The notes beneath the pieces were generated by a model. The model was not told the DNA's origin. It worked only from the letters and a program-made list of their open reading frames with translations, and ran no database searches. This document shows, in pieces, positions 1-7,179 of a DNA stretch of 9,896 nt. Numbering within the stretch: position 1 is the stretch's first letter; each line of letters starts with the position of its first letter. The stretch spans positions 5,837 to 15,732 of the forward strand of contig VAZU01000155.1 in the NCBI GenBank assembly GCA_005884745.1. Direction: 5' to 3'. This DNA is from Alphaproteobacteria bacterium. GTDB taxonomy: Bacteria; Pseudomonadota; Alphaproteobacteria; Rhizobiales; Xanthobacteraceae. Position numbers and translations under genes: made by a program.

Positions 1-86
1 CCCTCCCACAGCGTCTGCACCAAGAGATCCGGCGCCGCGCCCATCTGCACGAACGGATCGAGGAAGATCTTGTAGAGCAGATCCAT
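1..86 (-). CDS. Branched-chain/organic-acid ABC transporter permease (LivH-like), N-terminal fragment
   Basis: This is the 5' end of a gene that runs off the left edge of the window; 28 complete codons are visible, beginning MDLLYKIFLDPFVQMGAAPD. The ATG at 86-84 is the first possible start, because an in-frame TGA lies three codons upstream (98-96). No good Shine-Dalgarno sequence precedes it. The visible part is an amphipathic N-terminus before where the first membrane helix should begin. The identity rests mainly on context: it lies directly downstream of a LivG-type ATPase on the same strand, where the inner-membrane permease LivH (or LivM) of a HAAT-family importer normally sits. It could be another permease paralogue. 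The fragment is too short for a firm family call. Confidence 0.6.
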   Translation of the reverse strand, partial: MDLLYKIFLDPFVQMGAAPDLLVQTLWE

Positions 87-111
87 CCGGGCGGCTCACG
101 CGGCGCGGCTC

Positions 112-220
112 CCTCCCCCCTTGTGGGGGAGGGTTGGGGAGGGGGGTGTTTGGCGCCGCAATGCTTGATACCCCCCTCCCGGCTCGCTTCGCGAGCCGAC
201 CTCCCCCACAAGGGGGGAGG
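112..220. repeat. Nested inverted-repeat element between livG and livH
   Basis: The outer arms at 112-132 and 200-220 are perfect 21-bp inverted copies. Each arm is itself a hairpin of CCTCCCCC and GGGGGAGG around a 5-nt loop. Between them, 180-187 and 191-198 form a perfect 8-bp hairpin with a TTC loop. Positions 125-146 on the plus strand carry four G-runs with 1-2 nt loops. Spurious translations of this C/G-run type of element are familiar from intergenic regions of many alphaproteobacteria, so it is probably a dispersed, non-coding repeat. It fills most of the 221-nt gap between the two transporter genes. The rest of the gap (221-307) shows no gene. Confidence 0.8.
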
Positions 221-307
221 TAACCGGAGCGAGACGCGGCGCATGCGCAATGACCCTGCGTGTAGCGGGAGGGTGCAGCGCGTTCGCCGCACGGGCGCTG
301 GCAAGCA

Positions 308-1101
308 TCACACGCTGACCCCATGCGGCTCGCCCAGATAGGCGCGGATCACGTTCTTGTCGCGCTTGACCTCTTCGGGCACCGCGTCGGCGATCTTTCT
401 GCCGTAATCGAGCACGACCACCCGGTCGGAGAGATCCATCACCACGCCCATGTCGTGCTCGATCAGCGCGATCGTGGTGCCGTAATGAACCGCGACATGT
501 CCTCCTTCTCCTCGAGGTTCATGCCCGCCATCGGCTCGTCGAGCAGCAGCAGATCCGGCTCCATGGCGAGCGCGCGCCCGAGCTCGACCCGCTTCTGCAG
601 CCCGTAGGGCAGTCGGCCGACCGGAGTTTTGCGGATCGCGGCGATCTCCAGGAAATCGATGATCTCCTCGACCCGCTTGCGGTGCTCGACCTCCTCGGCA
701 AGCGCCGGGCCGTAGCGCACGAGCTGCCACACCAGGCCGCGGTGCATTTTCAGCGACCGTCCCGCCATGATGTTGTCGAGTGCGGTCATGCCTTTGAACA
801 GGGCCACGTTCTGGAACGTGCGCGCGATGCCGCCCGAAGCCGCCTCATAGGGCCGCATCTTCCTGCGCGCCGCGCCGCGGAAAATGATTTGCCCGTCCTG
901 CGGCTGATAGAAGCCGTTGATGACGTTGAGCATCGAGGTCTTGCCGGCCCCGTTCGGGCCGATGATGGCGCGGATCTCGCCCTTGCGGATATCGAAGGAG
1001 ACCTCGACCAGCGCCCGCACGCCCCCGAACGCCAGCGACACCCGCTCGACCGAGAGCAGCACCTCGCCTGCGGCCACGTCGCGGGCCGAGGGCGCTCTCA
1101 T
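308..1101 (-). pseudogene. livG: LivG-type ABC transporter ATP-binding protein, frameshifted
   Basis: This is the ATPase of a branched-chain amino acid/organic-acid (HAAT) importer, acting at the cytoplasmic face with LivF and the LivH/LivM permeases. The intact upstream frame shows Walker A GPNGAGKT (residues 48-55), the Q-loop glutamine in RTFQN (Gln97), the LivG-type signature LPYGLQKRVE (from 164) and Walker B LLLLDEP (184-190). After DMSRFI (residues 201-206) the frame runs into a stop at 465-463. The homologous C-terminus, with the switch histidine in IEHDMGVV and the ending YLGEPHGVSV, continues in another frame to the TGA at 310-308. Family members normally have about seven more residues (ILDVND-like plus one or two) at this junction near 481-489. 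A deletion of about 19 nt therefore fits both the missing residues and the frame change. The start ATG at 1101 has GGAG seven bases upstream. If the sequence is right, the 212-residue product lacks the H-loop and should not hydrolyse ATP normally. Confidence 0.88.
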
Positions 1102-1158
1102 GCTGCCACTCCACTGCTCGCACGGGCGAGCAACTCGGCGCCCTTAGCCTCCCGCCCA

Positions 1159-1228
1159 GCCGAACCCGGGTGTTCCCGGGTTCGGCCAATCATATGATTG
1201 GTCCAAGTCGGAAACATCCGACTTGGAC
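1159..1228. repeat. 70-bp array of three perfect palindromes
   Basis: Three perfect palindromes lie end to end. Hairpin 1 (1159-1186) has 12-bp arms, GCCGAACCCGGG and its complement, with loop TGTT. A 16-bp palindrome, CCAATCATATGATTGG, occupies 1186-1201. Hairpin 3 (1201-1228) has 12-bp arms, GTCCAAGTCGGA and its complement, with loop AACA. Read on the minus strand, hairpin 3 has the same TGTT loop as hairpin 1 and a stem identical at 7 of 12 positions, and every difference is compensated in the other arm. The element lies in the 268-nt gap upstream of livG. It resembles a REP/BIME-type mosaic element. No coding potential is evident. Confidence 0.85.
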
Positions 1229-1321
1229 TGGCGGGGAGGGTCGACGCGCAACGCCGCGCGCTGCACGTCGGGGTGGGGAGAATATTTCTTGCGCTGCGGC
1301 TGCATCGCCCCCCACCCCTAG

Positions 1322-1351
1322 CCCCTCCCCTCCGCTTCGCGGGGGGAGGGG
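1322..1351. repeat. GC-rich hairpin repeat just downstream of the acyl-CoA synthetase stop
   Basis: CCCCTCCCC (1322-1330) followed by CCGC (1332-1335) pairs with GCGGGGGGAGGGG (1339-1351), giving 13 bp with one bulged T at 1331 and a TTC loop. On the minus strand it begins 18 nt after the acyl-CoA synthetase stop codon. There is no T-run after it, so it is not a textbook intrinsic terminator. It could still slow 3' exonucleases or help termination. It looks like a member of a common C/G-run repeat family and is not unique to this gene. Confidence 0.6.
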
Positions 1352-1369
1352 AACCGGCGACGCCGAGGT

Positions 1370-3300
1370 TCATGCGGCCTGCTCCAGGTCGCGGACTGGC
1401 GCCGGGTAGACCTTCACGTCGCGGATCGCGACGCGCGCGCGGATCACGCCCTTGCGGCCGTCCTCGAAGGTCACCGCGGTGGCAATGTCGGCTTGCTGCG
1501 AGCCGTCGTAGAGCGCCTGGACCAGCGGGGCATACCGCTCGCCGATGAAGCCGCGCCGCACTTTCTGGGTACGGGTGAGCTCGCCGTCATCCGCATCGAG
1601 CTCCTTGTGCAGCACCAGGAAGCGCCGGATCTGCGCCCCGGCCATGACTGCCTCCCCGACCAGCGACCGGTTCACCTCGTCGATGTGGCGCTCGATCATG
1701 TCGTAGACCAGCGGATGGCCGGCGAGCTCCTGATAGGAGCCGTAGACGACGTTGTTGCGCTCGGCCCAGCTGCCGACCGCGACCAGATCGATGTTGACCA
1801 TGGCGCAGACGAAATCGCGCTTGTCGCCGAGCGCCACCGCTTCCTTGATGTTCGGATAGAACTTGAGCTTGTTCTCCAGATATTTCGGCGCGAACAAGGT
1901 GCCGTCGTCGAGCCGGCCGACGTCCTTGGCCCGGTCGATGATCTTCAGATGCCCGGTCTTCGCATCGAAGAAGCCGGCGTCCCCGGTATGCACCCAGCCG
2001 TCCGGCGTCCGCACTTCCGCGGTCTTTTCCGGATCCTTGTAATAGCCGGTGAACACGCCCGGCGAGCGGAACAGCACTTCGCCGCTCTCCGAGATCTTGA
2101 TCTCGACCTCGGGCGAAGGCTTGCCGACCGTATCGGCAAAAATCTCGCCGTCCGGCTGCGCGGTGATGTAGACGGAAGCCTCGGTCTGTCCGTAGAGCTG
2201 CTTCAGGTTGATGCCGAGCGCGCGATAGAAGCCAAAGATCTCCGGCCCGATCGCCTCGCCGGCCGTATAGGCGACGCGGATGCGCGACAGGCCGAACCGG
2301 TTCTTCAGCGGCCCGTAGACCAGCACGTCGCCCAGCCGGTACAGCAACCGCGCGTACAGCGGCACCTTCTCATGATTGAGAATCTTCTCGCCCCAGCGCC
2401 GCGCCACGCCGATGAAGAAATGGAACATCTTCCGCTTCAACGCACTCGCGTCCTCCATCCGCACCATGGTGAGCGTGATCAGGTTCTCGTAGATGCGCGG
2501 GGGCGCGAACGCATAGGTCGTGCCGATCTCGCGCCGGTCCTCGACGACGGTCTCGAGAGTTTCCGGGCAGTTGACGCAATAGCCGGCCACATAGGATTGC
2601 GCGTAGGAGAAGATGTGATCGCCGATCCAGGCGAGTGGCAGATAGGCGATGACCTCCTCGTCGCGGCCGAGCCGATCGAATGCGTTGGCGTTGCGCGCCG
2701 AGACCATGACGTTCTCGTGGGTCAGCATGACTCCCTTCGGCCGACCCGTCGTTCCCGAAGTGTAGAGGATGATTGCGAGATCGCTGCTCTTGCCGGCCTC
2801 GATCGATTGCCGCCAGCGCTCGAGCCGCGCCGGATCGGCGGCGAGCGCCTGCCGGCCGAGCCCAAACCCCGCGGCTCGTCGTAGATGAGCCGGCCCAGGC
2901 AGGTGAGGCGGTCGGACACCGAGAGCACTTTGTCGACCTGCTCCTGGTCCTCGACGACCGCGAGCTTCACCTCGGCGTGCTCGAGCACATAGGCCATCTC
3001 CTCCGCGACCGAATCGGCATAGATCGGCACCGGAACGGCGCCCAGCGCCTGGCCTGCGCAGATCGCCCAATAGAGCTTCGGCCGGTTGGTGCCGACGATG
3101 GCGAATTTTTCGCCGCGGGCGAGCCCGAGTTCCTCGAGCCCGACCGAGAAGGCGCGGACCTCCTCGAGCACGTCGCTCCAGGTCCAGGTCTGCCAGATGC
3201 CGAGATCCTTGTGGCGCATCGCAGGCCGCGCGCCGATCGTCTCCGCATTGTGGATAAGCAGCTTCGGGAACGTGTCCGCGTCAGCGGCGCTCTCGGCCAC
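1370..3300 (-). pseudogene. Long-chain-type AMP-dependent acyl-CoA synthetase, frameshifted
   Basis: An ANL-superfamily enzyme (AMP-binding domain) that activates a carboxylic acid with ATP and transfers it to CoA in the cytoplasm. The N-terminal part (3300 to about 2870) reads DTFPKLLIHN, RHKDLGIWQTWTW and VPVPIYADSV. Downstream, in a different frame, come the P-loop YTSGTTGRPKG (2764 onward), APPRIYENL, YGQTEA, HTGDAGFFD and a C-terminal LTRTQKVRR that carries the expected catalytic lysine. The frames cross near 2859-2870, just after YDEPRG. Relatives have about 15-17 more residues before the GRQALAADP segment, so an internal loss of roughly 45-50 nt (length 1 modulo 3) is inferred. The GTG start at 3300 is preferred because GGAGG lies eight bases upstream. 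The substrate is not readable: fatty, aryl or aryl-acetic acid are all possible, and proximity to Liv transporter and IOR genes hints at aromatic acids. As written it gives only a 192-residue N-terminal fragment. Confidence 0.9.
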
Positions 3301-3308
3301 GGCGCCAT

Positions 3309-3313
3309 CCTCC
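3309..3313 (-). promoter_or_regulatory. Ribosome-binding site setting a GTG start for the acyl-CoA synthetase
   Basis: On the minus strand GGAGG occupies 3313-3309, eight bases before the GTG at 3300-3298, which opens the frame encoding AESAADADTFPKLL. An ATG at 3308-3306 directly abuts the motif, but it is out of frame and too close to it. The GTG is therefore the supported start. Confidence 0.7.
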
Positions 3314-3397
3314 CAGTTTCCCGCGCTTTGCGCGCGCGGCAGACGCCCATCTGGTGCCGCCGTTGGGCCGGCGGACTGTTGTTGGTTTCAGGGCAGC

Positions 3398-3426
3398 ATA
3401 TGAGAAGGTAGCGGAGGGGAGGTCAA
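3398..3426 (-). promoter_or_regulatory. Candidate housekeeping promoter for the acyl-CoA synthetase
   Basis: On the minus strand TTGACC (3426-3421) is followed after 17 nt by TCATAT (3403-3398). The -35 box is near consensus and the -10 is moderately close to the alphaproteobacterial CTATAT type. Transcription would start near 3391, leaving a leader of about 90 nt before the GTG. This would give the synthetase its own promoter downstream of the IOR gene. Confidence 0.4.
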
Positions 3427-3455
3427 GTTTTTGATGGCGCTGCTGAGGTGCCCTT

Positions 3456-3484
3456 CCCCTCTCCCCGCTCCGCGGGGCGAGGGG
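3456..3484 (-). terminator. Stem-loop immediately after the IOR stop codon, possible terminator
   Basis: The arms at 3456-3468 and 3472-3484 form 13 base pairs with one T/C mismatch (3462/3478) and a 3-nt loop. On the minus strand the stem begins one base after the TAA of the oxidoreductase gene. No U-run follows, so Rho-independent termination is doubtful. The hairpin may instead protect the 3' end, and it resembles a dispersed CCCTCTCCCC-type repeat. Confidence 0.45.
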
Positions 3485-3485
3485 A

Positions 3486-6400
3486 TTACTCGGCCGCTTT
3501 GAGCGCCGGGGCGGGCCCGGCCCGGAACTGCTCGATGAGCGCCGCCTCCTCGGCCTTGGCGCTTTGCAGGTGCCAGACCTTGACGTGGCCGAAGCCGCGG
3601 ATCTTTTCCGGGATCGCGGCCAGCGCCACCGCGATATGGTGGTTCCGCGGCGACAGTCTCGCCAGCAGCTCGTCGAGCATCGTCTCGTAGTCGCGCACCA
3701 GCGCCCGCTCGGTGCGCCGCTCGATCGTGCGGCCGAATGGATCGAACGGGGTGCCGCGCAGGAACTTCAGCTTCGCCAGCAGCCCGAACGCCGACAGCAG
3801 CCACGGGCCGAACGCCATCTTCTTCGGCTTGCCGGTTTCGGGATCGCGGCGGGCCAGCAGCGGCGGCGCCAGATGGAACTCGAGCCGCAGGTTCTCGCCG
3901 TCGACTTCGTTGGCCACCTGCTTGAGGAACGCGCCGTCGGTGTAGAGCCGCGCGACCTCGTACTCGTCCTTGTACGCCATCAGCTTGAACAGATATCGCG
4001 CCACCGCCTCGGCCAGCCCGCTCTTGCCGGGGGTTTTTTCGGCTTCGGCGGCCTGGGTGCGCTCGACCAGCGTACGGTAGCGCCGCGCATAGGCCCGGTT
4101 CTGATATTGCGTCAGGAACGCGACCCGGCGCTCGATCATTTCCGGCAGCGATTGCGAGAGCCGGCGGTCGTCCTGAACCGCCTCCGGTCTGGCGAGCCTC
4201 TCCACCTCTTGCAGATCGATTGCCGCGCGGCGCCCCCAGCGGAACGCCGCCTGGTTCATGGCCACGGCCTCGCCGTTGAGCTCGATCGCCTTCTCGATGG
4301 CGGCGGCCGAGAGCGGCAGCGCGCCGAGCTGATAAGCATAGCCGACCAGGAAAATATTGGCGCCGATCGAGTTGCCCAGCAGCGCGGTTGCGAGCCGCGT
4401 CGCGTCGACGAAATAACTGCGATCCTCGCCGGCGCTGGTCCGGATCGCGCGCTTGATGCGTTGCGCCGGCAGCGAGAAATCCGCGTCGCGGGTGAAATCG
4501 CCCGGGAGGATTTCCGCCAGATTGGCGATGATCCGGCTCTGACCGCGCTTGACCGCGCCGAGCACCTTCTTGGCGCTGGCGACCACCATGTCGCCGCCGA
4601 TGACGAGATCGGCGCCGCCGGCCGGCACCCGGATCGCGTGGATGTCCTCGGGCCGGCGCGCAATGCGCAAATGGCTCAGCACCGCCCCGCCCTTCTGCGC
4701 GAGCCCGGCCATGTCGATGATGCCGCAGCCCTTGCCGTCGAGATGCGCCGCCATGCCGAGCACCGCCCCGATGGTGACGATGCCGGTGCCGCCGATGCCG
4801 GTGACGATGATGCCGTAGGGATGCGCGCCGATTTCCGCGAGCTTCGGTTCCGGCAGCGCCGGCAGATGCTCGCCTTCGGCGACGGTCTTGCCCTTCTTGA
4901 GCTTGGCGCCGTGGACGGTGACGAACGAGGGGCAGAAACCCTTGAGGCAGCTGAAATCCTTGTTGCAGCTGGTCTGATCGATGCGGCGCTTGCGCCCGAA
5001 CTCGGTTTCCAGCGGCTGCACCGAGACGCAGTTCGACTGCACGCCGCAATCGCCGCAGCCCTCGCACACCAGCTCGTTGATGATCACGCGCTTGTCGGGA
5101 TCCGGATAGAGCCCGCGCTTGCGGCGCCGGCGTTTCTCCGCCGCGCAGGTCTGATCGTAGATCAGCACGCTCGCGCCCTCGACGGAGGCGAGCTCGGTCT
5201 GCACGCGCATCAGCTCGTCGCGATGGTGCACGGTCACGCCGCGCGGCCATCCGACGTCGGCGGGATATTTCCACGGCTCGTCGGTGACGACGACCAGCCG
5301 CTTGACGCCGGCGGCTGCGACCTGGCGGGCGATCTCCGGCACGCTCAGCCCGCCTTCGTTGGGCTGGCCGCCGGTCATCGCCACCGCGTCGTTGAACAGG
5401 ATCTTGTAGGTGATGTTGACGCCCGAGACGATCGCCGCGCGCAGCGCCAGATAGCCCGAATGATTGTAGGTGCCGTCGCCGAGGTTCTGGAACACGTGGC
5501 CGCGGTTCGAGAACGGGGCTTCGCCGATCCAATTGGCGCCCTCGCCGCCCATCTGGGTGTAGCCGAGGGTGGAGCGATCCATCCATTGCGCCATGAAATG
5601 GCAACCGATCCCCGCATAGGCGCGCATGCCCTCCGGCACCACCGTCGAGGAATTGTGCGGACAGCCGGAGCAGAAGTACGGCGTGCGGGTCGCCACGTCC
5701 GCCATCTCGGCGAGCGCGCGCTGGCGCTCCTTGAGCCGGGCGACCTTCGCCGCCAGCGCCTCGTTGCGGCCGCGCTCGAGCAGCCGCTCGCCGATGCAGA
5801 CGGCGATGTCGTTGGGATCGAGCGCGCCTTTGACCGGGAACAGCCAGTTGCCGCGCTCGTCCCTCTTGCCGATGCACACCGGCTGGTTCGCGGTGCCGTA
5901 GAGCTCCTCGCGGACCTGGACCTCGATCAGCGAGCGCTTCTCCTCGACCACGATGATGAGATCGAGGCCTTGCGCGAACTCCATGAGCTCGCGCTGGCTG
6001 AGCGGCCACGGGCAGGCGACCTTGTAGAGCCGGATCCCGAGATCGTTGCATTTGACCTCGTCGATGCCGAGCTCGTCGAGCGCCTCGCGCACGTCGAGGT
6101 AGGACTTGCCGACGGTGATGACGCCGATCCTGGCGTTGCGTCCGCCGGAGGTGATGTTGCGATTGAGCTTGTTGGCGCGCACGAACGCCAGCATGGCATC
6201 GCGCTTGAAGTCGTGCAGTCGCGCTTCCTGGCCGAGGAAGGTGTCCTGGAGTCGGATGTTGAGCCCGCCCTCCGGCATGGCGAAATCGGTGGGGATGACG
6301 ATGTTCACCCGCTCGAGGCTGCCGTCGACGATTGCGGTCGATTCGATGGTCTCGTGCATGCATTTGAGCGCGGTCCATGCGCCGCAGAACCGCGACATCG

Positions 6401-6962
6401 CCCAGCCGTAGAGCCCGTAGTCCATGATCTCCTGAACCCCGGCGGGGTTGAGGATCGGGATCATGACGTCGACGAAATGGAACTCGGATTGATGCGCGGT
6501 GGTCGAGGATTCCGCGGTGTGATCGTCGCCCATGAGGGCGAGCACGCCGCCGTGCTTCGAGGTTCCGGCGAGATTGGCGTGGCGAAACACGTCGCCGGTG
6601 CGGTCGACGCCCGGTCCCTTGCCGTACCACATCGAAAACACGCCATCGAATTTGCCCTCGCCGCGCAGCTCGGCCTGCTGCGAGCCCCATACCGCGGTGG
6701 CCGCCAAATCCTCGTTGAGGCCGGGCTGGAAGCGGATGTCGGCGGCCTCGAGATGCCGCCCGGCGCGCACGAACTGCTGGTCGAGGCCGCCGAGCGGCGA
6801 GCCGCGATAGCCGGTGATGAAGCCCGCGGTATGGAGCCCGGCGCGGCGGTCGCGCTCCTTCTGCATCAGGCAGAGGCGGACCAGCGCTTGGAAACCGGTG
6901 ACGAAGATCCGCCCTTGGCCGATATCGAACTTGTCGTCGAGGCTGACTGGCTTGAGCGCCAT
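3486..6962 (-). CDS. Indolepyruvate ferredoxin oxidoreductase, fused alpha/beta chains
   Basis: A thiamine-diphosphate enzyme that decarboxylates indolepyruvate or other aryl-/2-oxo acids to acyl-CoA, with electrons going to ferredoxin or a similar carrier; cytoplasmic. The 1158-residue length matches the single-chain proteobacterial form, in which IorA-like and IorB-like parts are joined. The N-terminal oxoacid-binding domain has TGYRGSPLGGLDQQ (from about 49) and NEDLAATAVWGSQQ (from about 83). CSGCPHN (431-437) leads into the TPP module, with GDGTYNHSG at 496-503 and a downstream Asn524. A cysteine-rich segment CEGCGDC (633-639), NC (644-645), CNKDFSC (666-672) and Cys677 is suited to Fe-S cluster binding. 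The gamma-like domain starts with the Rossmann loop GIGGTG (722-727) and has DMAGLAQKGGA (from 750). The frame is unbroken, in contrast with its downstream neighbours. The ATG at 6962 has GGAGA about ten bases upstream. Substrate preference (indolepyruvate, phenylpyruvate or branched 2-oxo acids) cannot be read from sequence. Aryl-acetyl-CoA chemistry would fit the adjacent acyl-CoA synthetase. Confidence 0.95.
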   Translation of the reverse strand: MALKPVSLDDKFDIGQGRIFVTGFQALVRLCLMQKERDRRAGLHTAGFITGYRGSPLGGLDQQFVRAGRHLEAADIRFQPGLNEDLAATAVWGSQQAELRGEGKFDGVFSMWYGKGPGVDRTGDVFRHANLAGTSKHGGVLALMGDDHTAESSTTAHQSEFHFVDVMIPILNPAGVQEIMDYGLYGWAMSRFCGAWTALKCMHETIESTAIVDGSLERVNIVIPTDFAMPEGGLNIRLQDTFLGQEARLHDFKRDAMLAFVRANKLNRNITSGGRNARIGVITVGKSYLDVREALDELGIDEVKCNDLGIRLYKVACPWPLSQRELMEFAQGLDLIIVVEEKRSLIEVQVREELYGTANQPVCIGKRDERGNWLFPVKGALDPNDIAVCIGERLLERGRNEALAAKVARLKERQRALAEMADVATRTPYFCSGCPHNSSTVVPEGMRAYAGIGCHFMAQWMDRSTLGYTQMGGEGANWIGEAPFSNRGHVFQNLGDGTYNHSGYLALRAAIVSGVNITYKILFNDAVAMTGGQPNEGGLSVPEIARQVAAAGVKRLVVVTDEPWKYPADVGWPRGVTVHHRDELMRVQTELASVEGASVLIYDQTCAAEKRRRRKRGLYPDPDKRVIINELVCEGCGDCGVQSNCVSVQPLETEFGRKRRIDQTSCNKDFSCLKGFCPSFVTVHGAKLKKGKTVAEGEHLPALPEPKLAEIGAHPYGIIVTGIGGTGIVTIGAVLGMAAHLDGKGCGIIDMAGLAQKGGAVLSHLRIARRPEDIHAIRVPAGGADLVIGGDMVVASAKKVLGAVKRGQSRIIANLAEILPGDFTRDADFSLPAQRIKRAIRTSAGEDRSYFVDATRLATALLGNSIGANIFLVGYAYQLGALPLSAAAIEKAIELNGEAVAMNQAAFRWGRRAAIDLQEVERLARPEAVQDDRRLSQSLPEMIERRVAFLTQYQNRAYARRYRTLVERTQAAEAEKTPGKSGLAEAVARYLFKLMAYKDEYEVARLYTDGAFLKQVANEVDGENLRLEFHLAPPLLARRDPETGKPKKMAFGPWLLSAFGLLAKLKFLRGTPFDPFGRTIERRTERALVRDYETMLDELLARLSPRNHHIAVALAAIPEKIRGFGHVKVWHLQSAKAEEAALIEQFRAGPAPALKAAE

Positions 6963-7058
6963 TCGCTGCTATCTCCGCGGCGGAACGGGCCCTCGCGACG
7001 TGCCGGCCGCAAAGGAGCGCCGGAATCGCGGCCCAGGTTTTCGAATAAAACGCAAATG

Positions 7059-7087
7059 ATGCTGACACTTGGCTTTGCAAGGGTCAA
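7059..7087 (-). promoter_or_regulatory. Weak promoter candidate upstream of the IOR gene
   Basis: The 217-nt gap between the SDR stop and the IOR start has a relatively AT-rich centre (about 7036-7130) and no repeat. On the minus strand TTGACC (7087-7082) is followed after 17 nt by CAGCAT (7064-7059). The -35 is good but the -10 matches TATAAT at only three positions. The leader would be about 90 nt. I see nothing else in this gap. Confidence 0.25.
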
Positions 7088-7179
7088 TTTCGTTTTGTCT
7101 TGGCCGCCTGCAACGAAGTTTCCTTGCGCCCTCTTCCGGCGCATTTTGGCGCATCGCAGCAGGACGGCGAAATCGCCGC

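Noticed and set aside
96..341. Small open frames within the repeat after livG
   Set aside because: The translation (SPLVGEVGSRSEPGGG-like) is the typical product of reading through a dispersed intergenic repeat, with no support for a real peptide.
463..503. Programmed ribosomal frameshift in livG
   Set aside because: There is no slippery heptamer, and a simple shift would still leave out about six conserved residues. A deletion explains both facts.
1493..2884. A 463-residue plus-strand open frame opposite the acyl-CoA synthetase
   Set aside because: Its composition is that of an antisense shadow, with no family motif. The minus-strand frames carry the real AMP-binding domain.
3306..3308. 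ATG start for the acyl-CoA synthetase
   Set aside because: It is out of frame with the conserved N-terminus and abuts the Shine-Dalgarno motif. GTG at 3300 fits both frame and spacing.
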